DNA from: a virus
Length of the DNA: 64,000 nucleotides
Virus record (IMG/VR): IMGVR_UViG_3300050821_010968
Coordinates: 62,001 to 126,000 of that record
Direction: 5' to 3' (one strand)
Under the pieces are notes generated by a model, which had not been told where the DNA came from, did not search any database, and worked only from the letters and a program-made list of their open reading frames with translations. A program made the translations under genes and the position numbers. Positions 13,929 to 21,417 of the stretch are shown here, in pieces; positions within the stretch are counted from its first letter, which is position 1; the number at the start of each line of letters is the position of its first letter.

Positions 13929-14552
13929 ATGAGCAAACAGTTTAGGAACTTCGATTCGTCCAAACGCGAGCAACGCGTCTATATCGAATTTGAACGCGAG
14001 ATACTCGTGGACGAATCTCCGGACTTGTCGTACCTCGAACAGGATTATGTGGGCGTCACGCCCGCATCCGAACGCGACAAGTACATTGAGCAGGACAAAG
14101 AACGCCTTGCCGCGTACAATCGCCGCGATTGGCATATGGTCGGCGTGCGCGTGGTCGCGCACATTCTCGTTCCCATTGGCGGCAAATCGTTTCGCATGTT
14201 TGACATTGCGAGCGCTGGCTTGTGGGGAATCGAATCGGAGATGGGCGAAGATTATTTCGCGGAAGTTGAGGCGGAGGAAAAATCCGAACTCATTTCCAAT
14301 ATCAAGAAAATGGGCGAAGCGTTCGCTAATTTGGACGATGAAGGCAATCCGCTTCCGTCGCATGATCCTGATGAACCTATCATTGCGGATGATGGACGCC
14401 ATGTCCGACACGATGCCATGGGCTTTTATCTACTTGAACCCGAAGAATGCGAGCACGAAGATGCTGGCAACAATTCTGTCGGCTTCGACGGTCGCCCGCA
14501 TTATGAAACGATACAACTCGCGCTTGATGCAGTGCGCATGGGTGACGTATGA
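13929..14552 (+). CDS. Acidic hypothetical protein, 207 aa
   Basis: ATG 13929 follows ACAGGAGTCGCACAT. Strongly charged and acidic, with VRVVAHILVPIGGKSFRMFD as a likely beta core and a helical segment ISNIKKMGEAFANLDDEGNP. Family not recognised. Its stop overlaps the next start (ATGA), beginning a three-gene coupled operon. Confidence 0.7.
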   Translation: MSKQFRNFDSSKREQRVYIEFEREILVDESPDLSYLEQDYVGVTPASERDKYIEQDKERLAAYNRRDWHMVGVRVVAHILVPIGGKSFRMFDIASAGLWGIESEMGEDYFAEVEAEEKSELISNIKKMGEAFANLDDEGNPLPSHDPDEPIIADDGRHVRHDAMGFYLLEPEECEHEDAGNNSVGFDGRPHYETIQLALDAVRMGDV

Positions 14553-14827
14553 GCGCGTCCGTGTATACGCTAGGCTCGGGCCGCACGATCCTGAAAAACG
14601 GCGTCCCGGTCGCTTACATTCAGCGCACGGGCAATTCATCGGACGGTCACGCCTTGACGCCCGCTGAAGCCGACGCGCTGGCGCATGAGGTTGTCAACGC
14701 ATTATCACTTGCGGCACAAGTGATTCGCGTGGCGCGGATCGTAGAGGAAGACGAATCGATGGACGCCGATATGATCGTGGCGCTCATCGGCGAATTGCGC
14801 GACGTTGCTGAAGGAAGTGACGCATGA
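14549..14827 (+). CDS. Hypothetical protein, 92 aa
   Basis: ATG overlaps the upstream stop. The N-terminal half reads as beta strands (GRTILKNGVPVAYIQRTG), the C-terminal half as amphipathic helices with TPAEADALAHEVVNALSLAA. This arrangement recurs in small phage proteins but has no named function. The stop overlaps the next start. Confidence 0.65.
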   Translation: MSASVYTLGSGRTILKNGVPVAYIQRTGNSSDGHALTPAEADALAHEVVNALSLAAQVIRVARIVEEDESMDADMIVALIGELRDVAEGSDA

Positions 14828-15006
14828 CCCTTGACCCGCTCCTAGAAAGCTATGGGCGAATGCGCACTTCAAACATGCGCCCTAGCGCTCGCCAAGCCGT
14901 GCAAGCCGTCGCCCTCGAAACCAGTAACCGGGAATTGCGACTCGCAATCCGGTTACTGCAAGAGCACTTGAGGGCACGCACTTCATCGGATGCAAGGGCC
15001 GGATAA
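14824..15006 (+). CDS. Small helical protein, 60 aa
   Basis: ATG overlaps the upstream stop (ATGA). Helical and arginine-rich: RQAVQAVALETSNRELRLAI, then LLQEHLRARTSSDARAG. Possibly a short coiled coil. No family recognised. Third gene of the coupled operon. Confidence 0.6.
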   Translation: MTLDPLLESYGRMRTSNMRPSARQAVQAVALETSNRELRLAIRLLQEHLRARTSSDARAG

Positions 15007-15018
15007 TGTCACGGAAAA

Positions 15019-15047
15019 AGAGTCACAAATTCCCTAAACTGTGACTC
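15019..15047. repeat. GAGTCACA-type inverted repeat
   Basis: AGAGTCACAAATTCCC with AACTGTGACTC on the other arm, located just after the stop at 15006; a half-site GAGTCACATTTTC lies 35 bases further on. A terminator or operator role is possible. Confidence 0.6.
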
Positions 15048-15116
15048 GTCAACTCAATAGGGACGGCCTTAAATCGACGCGAGTCACATTTTCACCCATG
15101 AAAGGAAAGGCACATA

Positions 15117-15251
15117 ATGCACAACGGCGGACACAGCCACGGCGCGCACGGCGGACACATGCACGGCGGAATCATCTTGCTCTTAGAGGTGCTATTCCTG
15201 CGGCGTCATCCGTGGATAATGGGCCTCATATTTTTGATGCTGCTTAAATGA
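15117..15251 (+). CDS. Histidine-rich membrane micropeptide, 44 aa
   Basis: ATG 15117 follows GAAAGGAAAGGCACATA. The first 17 residues hold six histidines and six glycines (MHNGGHSHGAHGGHMHGG), a classic metal-binding run. The rest consists of two hydrophobic segments, IILLLEVLFL and WIMGLIFLMLL, split by RRHP, so the peptide may insert as a hairpin. It could bind Ni, Zn or Cu at the membrane, as inference. Stop at 15249-15251, just before the next promoter. Confidence 0.65.
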   Translation: MHNGGHSHGAHGGHMHGGIILLLEVLFLRRHPWIMGLIFLMLLK

Positions 15252-15267
15252 ACTTGGCTTGCGGGGG

Positions 15268-15296
15268 TTGACAATAAACCCCCGTTTTGCTATCCA
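15268..15296 (+). promoter_or_regulatory. Single-direction promoter of the GGCTTGCG family
   Basis: GGCTTGCGGGGGTTGACAAT, the plus-directed half of the cassette found at 11387-13874, without its divergent partner. Serves the gene at 15324. Confidence 0.7.
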
Positions 15297-15323
15297 CAAT
15301 CCGAACAAAAACAGGAGTCAAAC

Positions 15324-15767
15324 ATGAAACACACAACCGACCACATGGCTGCAATCAAAAGCGGCACGATTACGAAAACCAACGTAATCGGATTGCGTAA
15401 AATCCTGAATGCCAGCAAGCGGCGCTATCTGGGATACTCGGTTAGCTCAACCGCCCCGAATTACACGCCTGCGGAAGTTGACGCGCTGGAAAACGCGCTA
15501 GAGCGCCACAAGCCGCGTGTGACGGGCGAGCTTCACGCGTCCGGCCTCAAGCTCTTGCAATCGCCGCGCTACCGCAAGCGCCTCGCGGACGTGCAAGCCA
15601 TCATCGCCAAGCTGGACTCGTTCCGCCTCGTGCGCTTTGATCGTATTGGCAACCGCGAGGAAAATGCGGTGCCGGTCTACAAGGCTTGCGCTGGGCGCAA
15701 ATCCTTCACGTTCCGTAATATCCCGTGGCAATCGGGCGGCAACGGGCCGGAGATTGTCGAGGCCTAA
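15324..15767 (+). CDS. Hypothetical protein, 147 aa
   Basis: ATG 15324 follows ACAAAAACAGGAGTCAAAC. Basic protein with TNVIGLRKILNASKRRYLGY near the start and a KSFTFRNIPWQSGGNGPEIV end. Probably alpha-beta; family not recognised. It is followed by the TACCGTGCGC and TTAACC repeats. Confidence 0.65.
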   Translation: MKHTTDHMAAIKSGTITKTNVIGLRKILNASKRRYLGYSVSSTAPNYTPAEVDALENALERHKPRVTGELHASGLKLLQSPRYRKRLADVQAIIAKLDSFRLVRFDRIGNREENAVPVYKACAGRKSFTFRNIPWQSGGNGPEIVEA

Positions 15768-15768
15768 G

Positions 15769-15830
15769 CATACCGTGCGAGCGCGTATTCTGTACCTTGC
15801 GCGCTCGCATTTTTTGGAGCGCTCGCACGA
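15769..15830. repeat. TACCGTGCGC repeats, third group
   Basis: CATACCGTGCGAGCGCG then TGTACCTTGCGCGCTCG and a GGAGCGCTCGC element, variants of the family at 9731-10110, directly after the gene ending at 15767. Confidence 0.55.
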
Positions 15831-15850
15831 TCCGGCGCGCATCGATTAAT

Positions 15851-15938
15851 CGCCGTTAACCATCCGGCGCGAATCGGTTAACGCGCGTTAACCTTGATGG
15901 CGTTAACCTTAACGGTTTCGCCCGTGCCGTTAACCATG
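15851..15938. repeat. TTAACCTTAACGG repeat cluster 4
   Basis: CGCCGTTAACCATCC, GCGCGTTAACCTTGATGG, CGTTAACCTTAACGG and GCCGTTAACCATG in 88 bases between convergent genes. Confidence 0.65.
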
Positions 15939-15994
15939 TCGGAAAATGTGACAAGCGAAGGCGCGGATCGTGACCGACCCGCGCCGCGCTCGAT

Positions 15995-16219
15995 TCAGTG
16001 TTGCGACATGCCGGAGAATCGCGGGTGTTCATCGCACCAAGCTTGCGCTTGCGCCTCGGTTTCAAATGGCGGGCGGGCGAGTCCTGTCGTTCCGTCCGGG
16101 TGCTGAACTGTCCATCCCTCTTGCTTGAGAATCGAGCCGGGCGGGATGAAGCTGGAAAACATAGAGACGCGCTTCCCTTGCGGCGTCAAATAAAAACGAT
16201 ACGGGATAGGGTTAGACAT
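15995..16219 (-). CDS. Hypothetical protein, 74 aa
   Basis: ATG 16219 follows AGGAGTCGATC. Contains YRFYLTPQGKRVSMFSSF and PPFETEAQAQAWCDEHPRF, the latter like the end of a small SPOR-like or uncharacterised phage fold. Third gene of the minus operon 16612-15995. Confidence 0.6.
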   Translation of the reverse strand: MSNPIPYRFYLTPQGKRVSMFSSFIPPGSILKQEGWTVQHPDGTTGLARPPFETEAQAQAWCDEHPRFSGMSQH

Positions 16220-16246
16220 GATCGACTCCTATAGCTAGATTCAGCG

Positions 16247-16483
16247 TTAGACGTGCTTCACGAAAATTTCGGCAGTCAGTCCGAGCATGTCCACAAGGTA
16301 AGTCTTTTCGGTTTCAGCGGTGAGGCGTGAACCATATGCGGCCCATAGTGTCCAAGCGCCGTCGCGCAGGATATGAACGCCATAAAGCGGAGGTGATATA
16401 CGATTCCCGTGTTTTACTAACTGAACGAAACGGAATTCTTTGCAACGTCCGCATTCACATGTCGCCGTTTTGAGAGTGCACAT
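16247..16483 (-). CDS. Small protein with CECGRC motif, 78 aa
   Basis: ATG 16483 follows AGGAGTCAATC. N-terminal CTLKTATCECGRCKEF may bind zinc. The middle reads GVHILRDGAWTLWAAYGSRL. Second gene of the minus operon. Function unknown. Confidence 0.6.
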   Translation of the reverse strand: MCTLKTATCECGRCKEFRFVQLVKHGNRISPPLYGVHILRDGAWTLWAAYGSRLTAETEKTYLVDMLGLTAEIFVKHV

Positions 16484-16492
16484 GATTGACTC

Positions 16493-16612
16493 CTATAGGT
16501 TGCTATTCCAGAAAAACCAGTCGGATGCGTTGCCTTCAGCTTTCACATCGTTTTTAAAACGACCTGCAAGCCATATGCACCTACCTAATTCGCGAAATTT
16601 CATCTTAGACAT
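16493..16612 (-). CDS. Micropeptide, 39 aa
   Basis: From ATG 16612, preceded by CGGAGTCGATC, to TAG at 16495-16493. Sequence starts MSKMKFRELGRCIWLAGRF and ends FFWNSNL; basic and aromatic. It is the promoter-proximal gene of the three-gene minus operon, with TTGACA at 16669-16664. Leader and spacing match the neighbouring real genes, which is the main support. Confidence 0.55.
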   Translation of the reverse strand: MSKMKFRELGRCIWLAGRFKNDVKAEGNASDWFFWNSNL

Positions 16613-16663
16613 GATCGACTCCGTTTTTGTTTGTGACTACCTTAGAGCATGGCTTGCGTTAGT

Positions 16664-16669
16664 TGTCAA
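16664..16669 (-). promoter_or_regulatory. Minus-directed promoter of the GGCTTGCG family
   Basis: TTGACA on the minus strand (TGTCAA at 16664), preceded on the plus strand by GGCTTGCGTTAGT. The plus-directed partner is missing. Serves the minus operon starting at 16612. Confidence 0.65.
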
Positions 16670-16710
16670 ACGAAAAAACGCGATTTACCTAATATTAAGC
16701 ACGAATTTAA

Positions 16711-16740
16711 GAGTCACATTTTTCGTTCAAAATGTGACTC
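16711..16740. repeat. GAGTCACA inverted repeat
   Basis: GAGTCACATTTTTCG with CAAAATGTGACTC on the other arm, immediately before GACTTTTCCGAATAACGC and about 70 bases upstream of the gene at 16809. Confidence 0.65.
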
Positions 16741-16808
16741 GACTTTTCCGAATAACGCGCTTAGGCTCTTATCACGTTGCAATGATGCAGCGATAGCAGG
16801 AGTCGAAA

Positions 16809-17222
16809 ATGCAAAGTCAAGCAATCGTGATTCTCCCGACAAAGAATAACGCGGGCGAATCTCTGGCATGTGAACTTACCAACTTTCGCCGCGTCCTCAT
16901 GAATCAATTCGGCGCGGAATGTTTCTCGGAAGAAACCGAGCGTGGCAAATGGAAGAATCACGAAGTCGTGTATAACGATATTGCCATCCGCTTCACGATC
17001 CTAGCGGACTGGGATATGCGCCTGTCGCCCAAGCGGGAAAAGACTTTAGCCGATAGGCTGGAATCGATTGCCGCCGATGCTTGCCGCGCTTTCGATCAAG
17101 AGGCGGTTTTCGTGCGGCACGGCAACGGGCAAGTCATATATGCACATCCCGCCGACGCCGCACCGCCGCAAAGCGTACGCCTCACATGGGCGCAACGCAT
17201 TGAGCAATCCGAAGCAGCCTAA
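16809..17222 (+). CDS. Hypothetical protein, 137 aa
   Basis: ATG 16809 follows GCAGGAGTCGAAA. Begins with QAIVILPTKNNAGESLACEL and contains the helix KTLADRLESIAADACRAFDQ followed by a strand AVFVRHGNGQVIYAH. Similar in outline to phage proteins thought to be small regulators, but no family recognised. Confidence 0.65.
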   Translation: MQSQAIVILPTKNNAGESLACELTNFRRVLMNQFGAECFSEETERGKWKNHEVVYNDIAIRFTILADWDMRLSPKREKTLADRLESIAADACRAFDQEAVFVRHGNGQVIYAHPADAAPPQSVRLTWAQRIEQSEAA

Positions 17223-17262
17223 CCCCAACGGGCGCGAGCCCACAACTGAAGGAGTCATCACC

Positions 17263-17394
17263 ATGAAATATGCAATCGCTTACATCCTCTCCGGAATGCT
17301 CGCAATCTCCCCCGCTTATGCACGCGGTCACGCGACCGGCAATCACGGTCATCATGCCAAGACGTTGGCATTGCCACACGTTAGCGCGTGGTAA
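17263..17394 (+). CDS. Secreted histidine-rich micropeptide, 43 aa
   Basis: ATG 17263 follows GAAGGAGTCATCACC. The first 20 residues (MKYAIAYILSGMLAISPAYA) form a typical signal peptide ending in an AYA cleavage site. The mature part of about 23 residues has five histidines (RGHATGNHGHHAKTLALPHV). Export to the periplasm with possible metal binding is inferred. It pairs conceptually with the histidine-rich membrane peptide at 15117. Confidence 0.65.
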   Translation: MKYAIAYILSGMLAISPAYARGHATGNHGHHAKTLALPHVSAW

Positions 17395-17414
17395 CTATTC
17401 ATTAACTACGAAGC

Positions 17415-17450
17415 AAAGAGTCACAATATCATATGATATTGTGACTCTTT
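17415..17450. repeat. Perfect 36-bp palindrome
   Basis: AAAGAGTCACAATATCAT on one arm and its exact complement on the other with no loop. It sits after the stop at 17394 and is followed seven bases later by a TTGACT box, so it may end one transcript and/or bind a regulator of the next. Confidence 0.8.
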
Positions 17451-17528
17451 GCGCTTGACTCGCTTTGTCGTTTGGCTTTAAGGTTTACGCATAGCCGCAA
17501 GCAAGCGGCGCAACCAAAGGAGTCGAAT

Positions 17529-17879
17529 ATGTCTATTGCTCGCCACACTCGCCAAAGCGTTGCAAATCATAGCGCGCTCATTCTCACCTTCATCGGTCAA
17601 GCCGTTGAGCAAGGCTGCATTGTGGACAAACACGCGCTTTACCTCGCGGACTTGGCGTACAAAAAAGCTGAACGTTGGATAGCCGTACCCACCGAGGCTG
17701 TAAGGCGCGACCTGCGCGCGTTGCTTGCCAGCATCGTGGAAACCGTTGACGCATCCGAGATGCGCGGCGACATGATGCTGAAAGCGTTTGCGCAAGCGTT
17801 GTATGACTACTCCGAGTGCTATTACACGAAGGCTAATCGTCGCCTGTATGCGATAGGGCGCACGCTCGGGCGCGCATAG
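17529..17879 (+). CDS. Helical hypothetical protein, 116 aa
   Basis: Start chosen at ATG 17529 after CAAAGGAGTCGAAT; the frame is open upstream through the leader. All-helical, basic: ARHTRQSVANHSALILTFIG, ALYLADLAYKKAERWIAV, AVRRDLRALLASIVETVD. No family recognised. A strong terminator follows at 17901. Confidence 0.65.
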   Translation: MSIARHTRQSVANHSALILTFIGQAVEQGCIVDKHALYLADLAYKKAERWIAVPTEAVRRDLRALLASIVETVDASEMRGDMMLKAFAQALYDYSECYYTKANRRLYAIGRTLGRA

Positions 17880-17900
17880 TCGTTACGTCTCGCATGAAAC

Positions 17901-17930
17901 AAAGGCCGCGCAATCGCGCGGCCTTTTTGT
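17901..17930 (+). terminator. Intrinsic terminator
   Basis: AAAGGCCGCGC / GCGCGGCCTTTTT with a short loop, followed by GTTTTG. Confidence 0.85.
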
Positions 17931-17964
17931 TTTGTAGTTGTGAACTGTTTGTTTACTATCTGCT

Positions 17965-17995
17965 AAGAGTCACATTTTAATTCGAGAATGTGACT
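17965..17995. repeat. GAGTCACA inverted repeat beside a -35 box
   Basis: AGAGTCACATTTTAATTCG with GAATGTGACTT on the other arm, overlapping the start of TTGACT, the likely -35 box for the gene at 18054. Confidence 0.65.
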
Positions 17996-18053
17996 TGACT
18001 TCGTTACGTTGATATGCTCATATTCACATCACAAACAAACAACGGAGTCGATT

Positions 18054-18254
18054 ATGTCCTACATCGTAGTCAATGACAAAAGAGCCGCCGCAATGATCGA
18101 GCGCAACGCAAACGTGCTGCGCGCGCAAGCGATACGCCAAGCGCACGCCGCGACGCGCCCGCACTTTATTAAGGCTCATGCGTCCCTACTGGCCGGGGGT
18201 GCGGGCATTGGATTGCTTTTGAGCCTTGCGGCGATGCTCTTTGGCATTGTTTAA
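18054..18254 (+). CDS. Small tail-anchored membrane protein, 66 aa
   Basis: ATG 18054 follows AACGGAGTCGATT. A basic helical N-terminal part (IERNANVLRAQAIRQAH) is followed by one hydrophobic segment at residues 47-66 (GGAGIGLLLSLAAMLFGIV). Probably inserted in the inner membrane by its C-terminus. Function unknown. Followed at 18260-18298 by GTTAACG / CGTTAAC arms that could form a hairpin. Confidence 0.6.
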   Translation: MSYIVVNDKRAAAMIERNANVLRAQAIRQAHAATRPHFIKAHASLLAGGAGIGLLLSLAAMLFGIV

Positions 18255-18470
18255 GAATTGTTAACGGGGATGGGACCCAAGGCCCTCCTCGTTAACCATT
18301 TTTCGCGCGGCACCATCCGACGTGTGCGGATTGAATTGAAAATTAATCAGTGCACAGATTAAAAAAAAAAAAGAGGTCGGGGACCCGGTAGAAAACATGA
18401 TCGATCTAAAAATAGGCCTATACCTGAAAAATTGATTCACAATTTTTAGGGAAAATGATCCGTATACTGA

Positions 18471-18728
18471 CTATTTGGATTTGATCTCATTACTATGTTC
18501 GTCGAGCTTCGGCATCACAAGCGCTTCAACGGTTAAAACTAATTCATCTATAATAGTACCAGCATAACGCATACAACGCGCCAGCGCAGCCGCATCAGCC
18601 TTTGAAATGGTCACGGATGTCTTCGACATGGCATTGACGATATCTAAACGGTGAGCCAGCAACACCAGCGTAGCGGCTCCTTCAATGATCTCTATAGGGC
18701 TGCGTGTCGTATCGGCAGAATGCCTCAT
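18471..18728 (-). CDS. Helical hypothetical protein, 85 aa
   Basis: Starts at ATG 18728. Helical with a conserved-looking serine-rich centre (NAMSKTSVTISKADAAALAR) and the end TVEALVMPKLDEHSNEIKSK. No family recognised. The 215 bases before it (18255-18470) are non-coding and include a run of twelve A. Confidence 0.55.
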   Translation of the reverse strand: MRHSADTTRSPIEIIEGAATLVLLAHRLDIVNAMSKTSVTISKADAAALARCMRYAGTIIDELVLTVEALVMPKLDEHSNEIKSK

Positions 18729-19002
18729 CCGAATCCTTTAAGTTGAAAGCTCGATCCTGACACACTGTCCCATCTCGTCAACGATTCCAAAACAAAGCGC
18801 CGCCCGAGAGTCACTCGGACGGCGCTATCCAATATACGACAAAAGGTTTCTATAAGGTGGGTATGGGGTTTGTTATCCTGCCGAGAGCGCCTCCTTTGTT
18901 CGTTAAACCGACTTTGGAACCACACAGATGACGAACTCTACGCCTAATTCCTCAGCCTTGTCAAGGGTCTGTCGAAGCCTCCGACAGGTGATTCTGGAAT
19001 TC

Positions 19003-19031
19003 TTGACACCATCCTAGAACCATGAGACACA
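19003..19031 (+). promoter_or_regulatory. Promoter of the portal operon
   Basis: GGAATTCTTGACA at 19003-19008, 17-base spacer, then GACACA, a weak -10. The GGAATTC/CTTGAC beginning recurs at 38878, 57974 and 63692. Confidence 0.55.
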
Positions 19032-19050
19032 GCTTCGTCGGCTTATTTTA

Positions 19051-19107
19051 TGTCTGAAGCCGATCTCCTTATGGCAACTGGCAGCGGCTAAGGTCGCTGC
19101 CCCTTTT
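19051..19107 (+). terminator. Leader peptide plus hairpin upstream of portal
   Basis: A 13-codon frame (MSEADLLMATGSG) ends inside the 5-prime arm of GGCAGCG / CGCTGCC, which is followed by CCTTTTCTTT. It lies between the promoter at 19003 and the portal start, so it may attenuate the operon. Interpretation is inference. Confidence 0.5.
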
Positions 19108-19134
19108 CTTTGCCGAAGGCATAATAGGAATCAC

Positions 19135-21030
19135 ATGGCAGCCGGTCAGAGTCCCAATAGCACAAACATTTCTCGCGTAGCTGCGGGCGTTGCAAACGCC
19201 ACATCAGTCGTCGTTCATCCAGAGTTTATGTACTGGAGGGTAGATTGGGCCAAGATTCGAGATGTAATTTCCGGCTCCCGTGAAGTCAAGCGCAAAGCCG
19301 AAATTTATCTGCGGCGCATGCCCGGTCAGGATGACGATGCTTATCTTCGCTACTTAGAGCGTGCCGTCTTCTACAATATGTCTGCTCAGACGCAGACAGG
19401 CATGCTTGGTCAAGTCTTCCGCCGCGACCCTGTCATCAAAAACTTACCATCCAAATTCAAAGACGCCATCGTCAACAATTTCGCAAAAGATGGCGCTGGT
19501 CATGTAGCATTCACGAAGACCGTGATGGCTGAAGTGATCGCCATGGGCCGTTTCGGCGTCCTCGTCGATGTTCCAGAAACACCTTCAAAAACTCCTCTAC
19601 CCTATGCCGTGGGCTATGCAGCCGAGAACATTCTCGATTGGACAGTCCAATCCATCAACGGGCGCTACATGGTCACTCGCGTCCTCCTGCGCGAGTTTGT
19701 ACGCTCCATCTCCAATGCCCCTGATCAGCAAAATCCATGGATCGGTCAACGCGATCCGGGCTCACCGGAAGGCATGCGCGCCACCAACGCGGTTCAGAAC
19801 GCCGCTCAAGCAGCCATCGATAGTCAATGGGGCCGTAACCGGATGGGCCAAATGGTTCGACCGGTCAACCGTTATCTCGAAGCCTATACTTACAAAACAG
19901 TTTACCGGGAACTCCTACTCGAACAGCAGGAAGATTTTACGTGGCTCTATCGGCAGAAGGTATACTCGGACGATCCTCGTACCGTCCCCGAACTGAACTT
20001 TGTACCCACAGTTCGCGGCGTCCCACTTAGTTTCATCCCGTTCATGTTCTTCGGCGCAACATCAAATGCCGCTGACTGCGAGAAACCACCGCTCCTCGAT
20101 ATCGTCGATCTCAACCTCAGCCATTATCGTACCTACGCCGACCTCGAACATGGTCGTGTCTTTACCGCCCTTCCAGTCTATTACGCGCCCGGCAAAGACG
20201 ACGAAGGCGCTTCTGAGTATCACATCGGCCCTGACATGGTCTGGGAAACCCCAGCCGACGCTCATGCGCCCGGTATCCTAGAATTCCATGGAACAGGCCT
20301 GAAAGCGCTTGAGAGCGCTCTTACAGGCAAAGAAGAACAGATCGCTGCCATTGGCGGACGCCTCATGCCCGGTGTGAAGTCTTCCGAATCCAAAGATCAG
20401 ACCGTCCTGCGGGAAGCAAACGAACAATCCCTCCTCCTGAATGTCATTCTCAGCACCGAAGACGGCATGCGCGAAGTCTTCCGCTGGTGGATGATGTGGC
20501 GCGATATCCCACTCACCGAATCCGAAAACATCCGTTACGAAATCAATCAGGCGTTCTTGTCGGCCCCAGTCGGTGCCCGTGAACTCCGTGCGATTCATAT
20601 GATGTATGACGATGGTGTCATTCCTGTTGAGGTTTTCTATGACTATCTTCACAAGGCAGAAGTCATCGACCCGGACATGACGCTGGATGATTTCATTTCT
20701 GCATTGAAGGACCCTATGAGCTTCATCAACAGCCCCGATGCCCAAGCGCGTCAACGCGGCTACGCAACTCGTCAGCAGGAACTGGATCAGGTTTCTGTGG
20801 CACGCGAAGCGGATATGCAGCAGCAGGAAATCGATCTGCAAGAACGTCAGGTTGTTCTCGAAGAAAAAGCGCCACCGCCAAAGATCATGGCTCCGCAGGC
20901 TCCATACCCACAAGGACCGAATCCTTCCAAGGCCGCTGGCCCGGCTCCGCCATCACCGGGACGTAGTGGAAAGGTTTCCAAAGCGAAGAAGCCTAATCCG
21001 GGTGGCACAGGCGGTTCCGGAGGTAACTAA
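19135..21030 (+). CDS. Portal protein (DUF4055-type)
   Basis: 631 residues. The N-terminal part has the order seen in DUF4055 portal proteins: HPEFMYWRVDWAKIRDVISG with REVKRKAEIYLRR at about residues 29-65, then TQTGMLGQVFRRDPVI and a GRFGVLVDVPE segment near residue 145. The C-terminal 80 residues are coiled-coil and then proline- and glycine-rich. Portals form the dodecameric ring through which TerL pumps DNA. It is nearly 10 kb from terL, with the accessory region between. Confidence 0.85.
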   Translation: MAAGQSPNSTNISRVAAGVANATSVVVHPEFMYWRVDWAKIRDVISGSREVKRKAEIYLRRMPGQDDDAYLRYLERAVFYNMSAQTQTGMLGQVFRRDPVIKNLPSKFKDAIVNNFAKDGAGHVAFTKTVMAEVIAMGRFGVLVDVPETPSKTPLPYAVGYAAENILDWTVQSINGRYMVTRVLLREFVRSISNAPDQQNPWIGQRDPGSPEGMRATNAVQNAAQAAIDSQWGRNRMGQMVRPVNRYLEAYTYKTVYRELLLEQQEDFTWLYRQKVYSDDPRTVPELNFVPTVRGVPLSFIPFMFFGATSNAADCEKPPLLDIVDLNLSHYRTYADLEHGRVFTALPVYYAPGKDDEGASEYHIGPDMVWETPADAHAPGILEFHGTGLKALESALTGKEEQIAAIGGRLMPGVKSSESKDQTVLREANEQSLLLNVILSTEDGMREVFRWWMMWRDIPLTESENIRYEINQAFLSAPVGARELRAIHMMYDDGVIPVEVFYDYLHKAEVIDPDMTLDDFISALKDPMSFINSPDAQARQRGYATRQQELDQVSVAREADMQQQEIDLQERQVVLEEKAPPPKIMAPQAPYPQGPNPSKAAGPAPPSPGRSGKVSKAKKPNPGGTGGSGGN

Positions 21031-21407
21031 TGGCATGCGAGTGCAATCCGGGCGACGATTGCCGGTGCAAGTACAGCCGACTGGATCGTTGGCCTTTAAC
21101 AGACACACGATGCCACCTTCCTCCTTATCAACTCGATCTCTTCTACGATAACACCTTGACCTGCGACAAAACATTTGAAGGTAGTGCCCCTCGTTTTCCG
21201 AATACGGAAAATTTTGAAGGCTTTCCCAAGCTGCCTGACGGACCACAAATCCGTCACGAGTATGTTCCGCCTAAACCAGCCCTCGTCCCATTATCAGAAC
21301 CATACCGTTCATTAAAGGACTGTTGGGGTCGCCCACGCAATCTTGGAAAAATGTGTCTTGTCTATTGTGGTCCAGATCGTTGTGACTGCGGTAAGGGTTC
21401 AATTTAA
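21030..21407 (+). CDS. Cysteine-rich hypothetical protein, 125 aa
   Basis: ATG overlaps the last base of the portal stop (TAATG). Cysteines cluster at both ends: CECNPGDDCRCKY at the start and CLVYCGPDRCDCGKG at the end, with a proline-rich centre. Zinc binding or disulphides possible. Co-translated with portal, so perhaps a minor virion protein. Confidence 0.6.
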   Translation: MACECNPGDDCRCKYSRLDRWPLTDTRCHLPPYQLDLFYDNTLTCDKTFEGSAPRFPNTENFEGFPKLPDGPQIRHEYVPPKPALVPLSEPYRSLKDCWGRPRNLGKMCLVYCGPDRCDCGKGSI

Positions 21408-21417
21408 AATCATCATC

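Larger units (their letters stand above)
18729..19134. other. Intergenic region before the portal operon
   Basis: Contains a 12-bp GC-rich hairpin at about 18795-18828 that would end minus-strand transcripts (it is followed by TTTGTTTT on that strand), a plus-strand promoter at 19003 and a leader hairpin at 19080. A 29-codon frame at 18928-19017 is possible but unsupported. Confidence 0.5.

Noticed and set aside
9303-18400. CRISPR array among the intergenic repeats
   Set aside because: Repeats are short, variable in spacing and orientation, and have no unique spacers of constant length.
18725-18925. Minus-strand open frame upstream of the gene at 18728
   Set aside because: It runs through a 12-bp terminator-like hairpin and the composition is unlike its neighbours; more likely non-coding.
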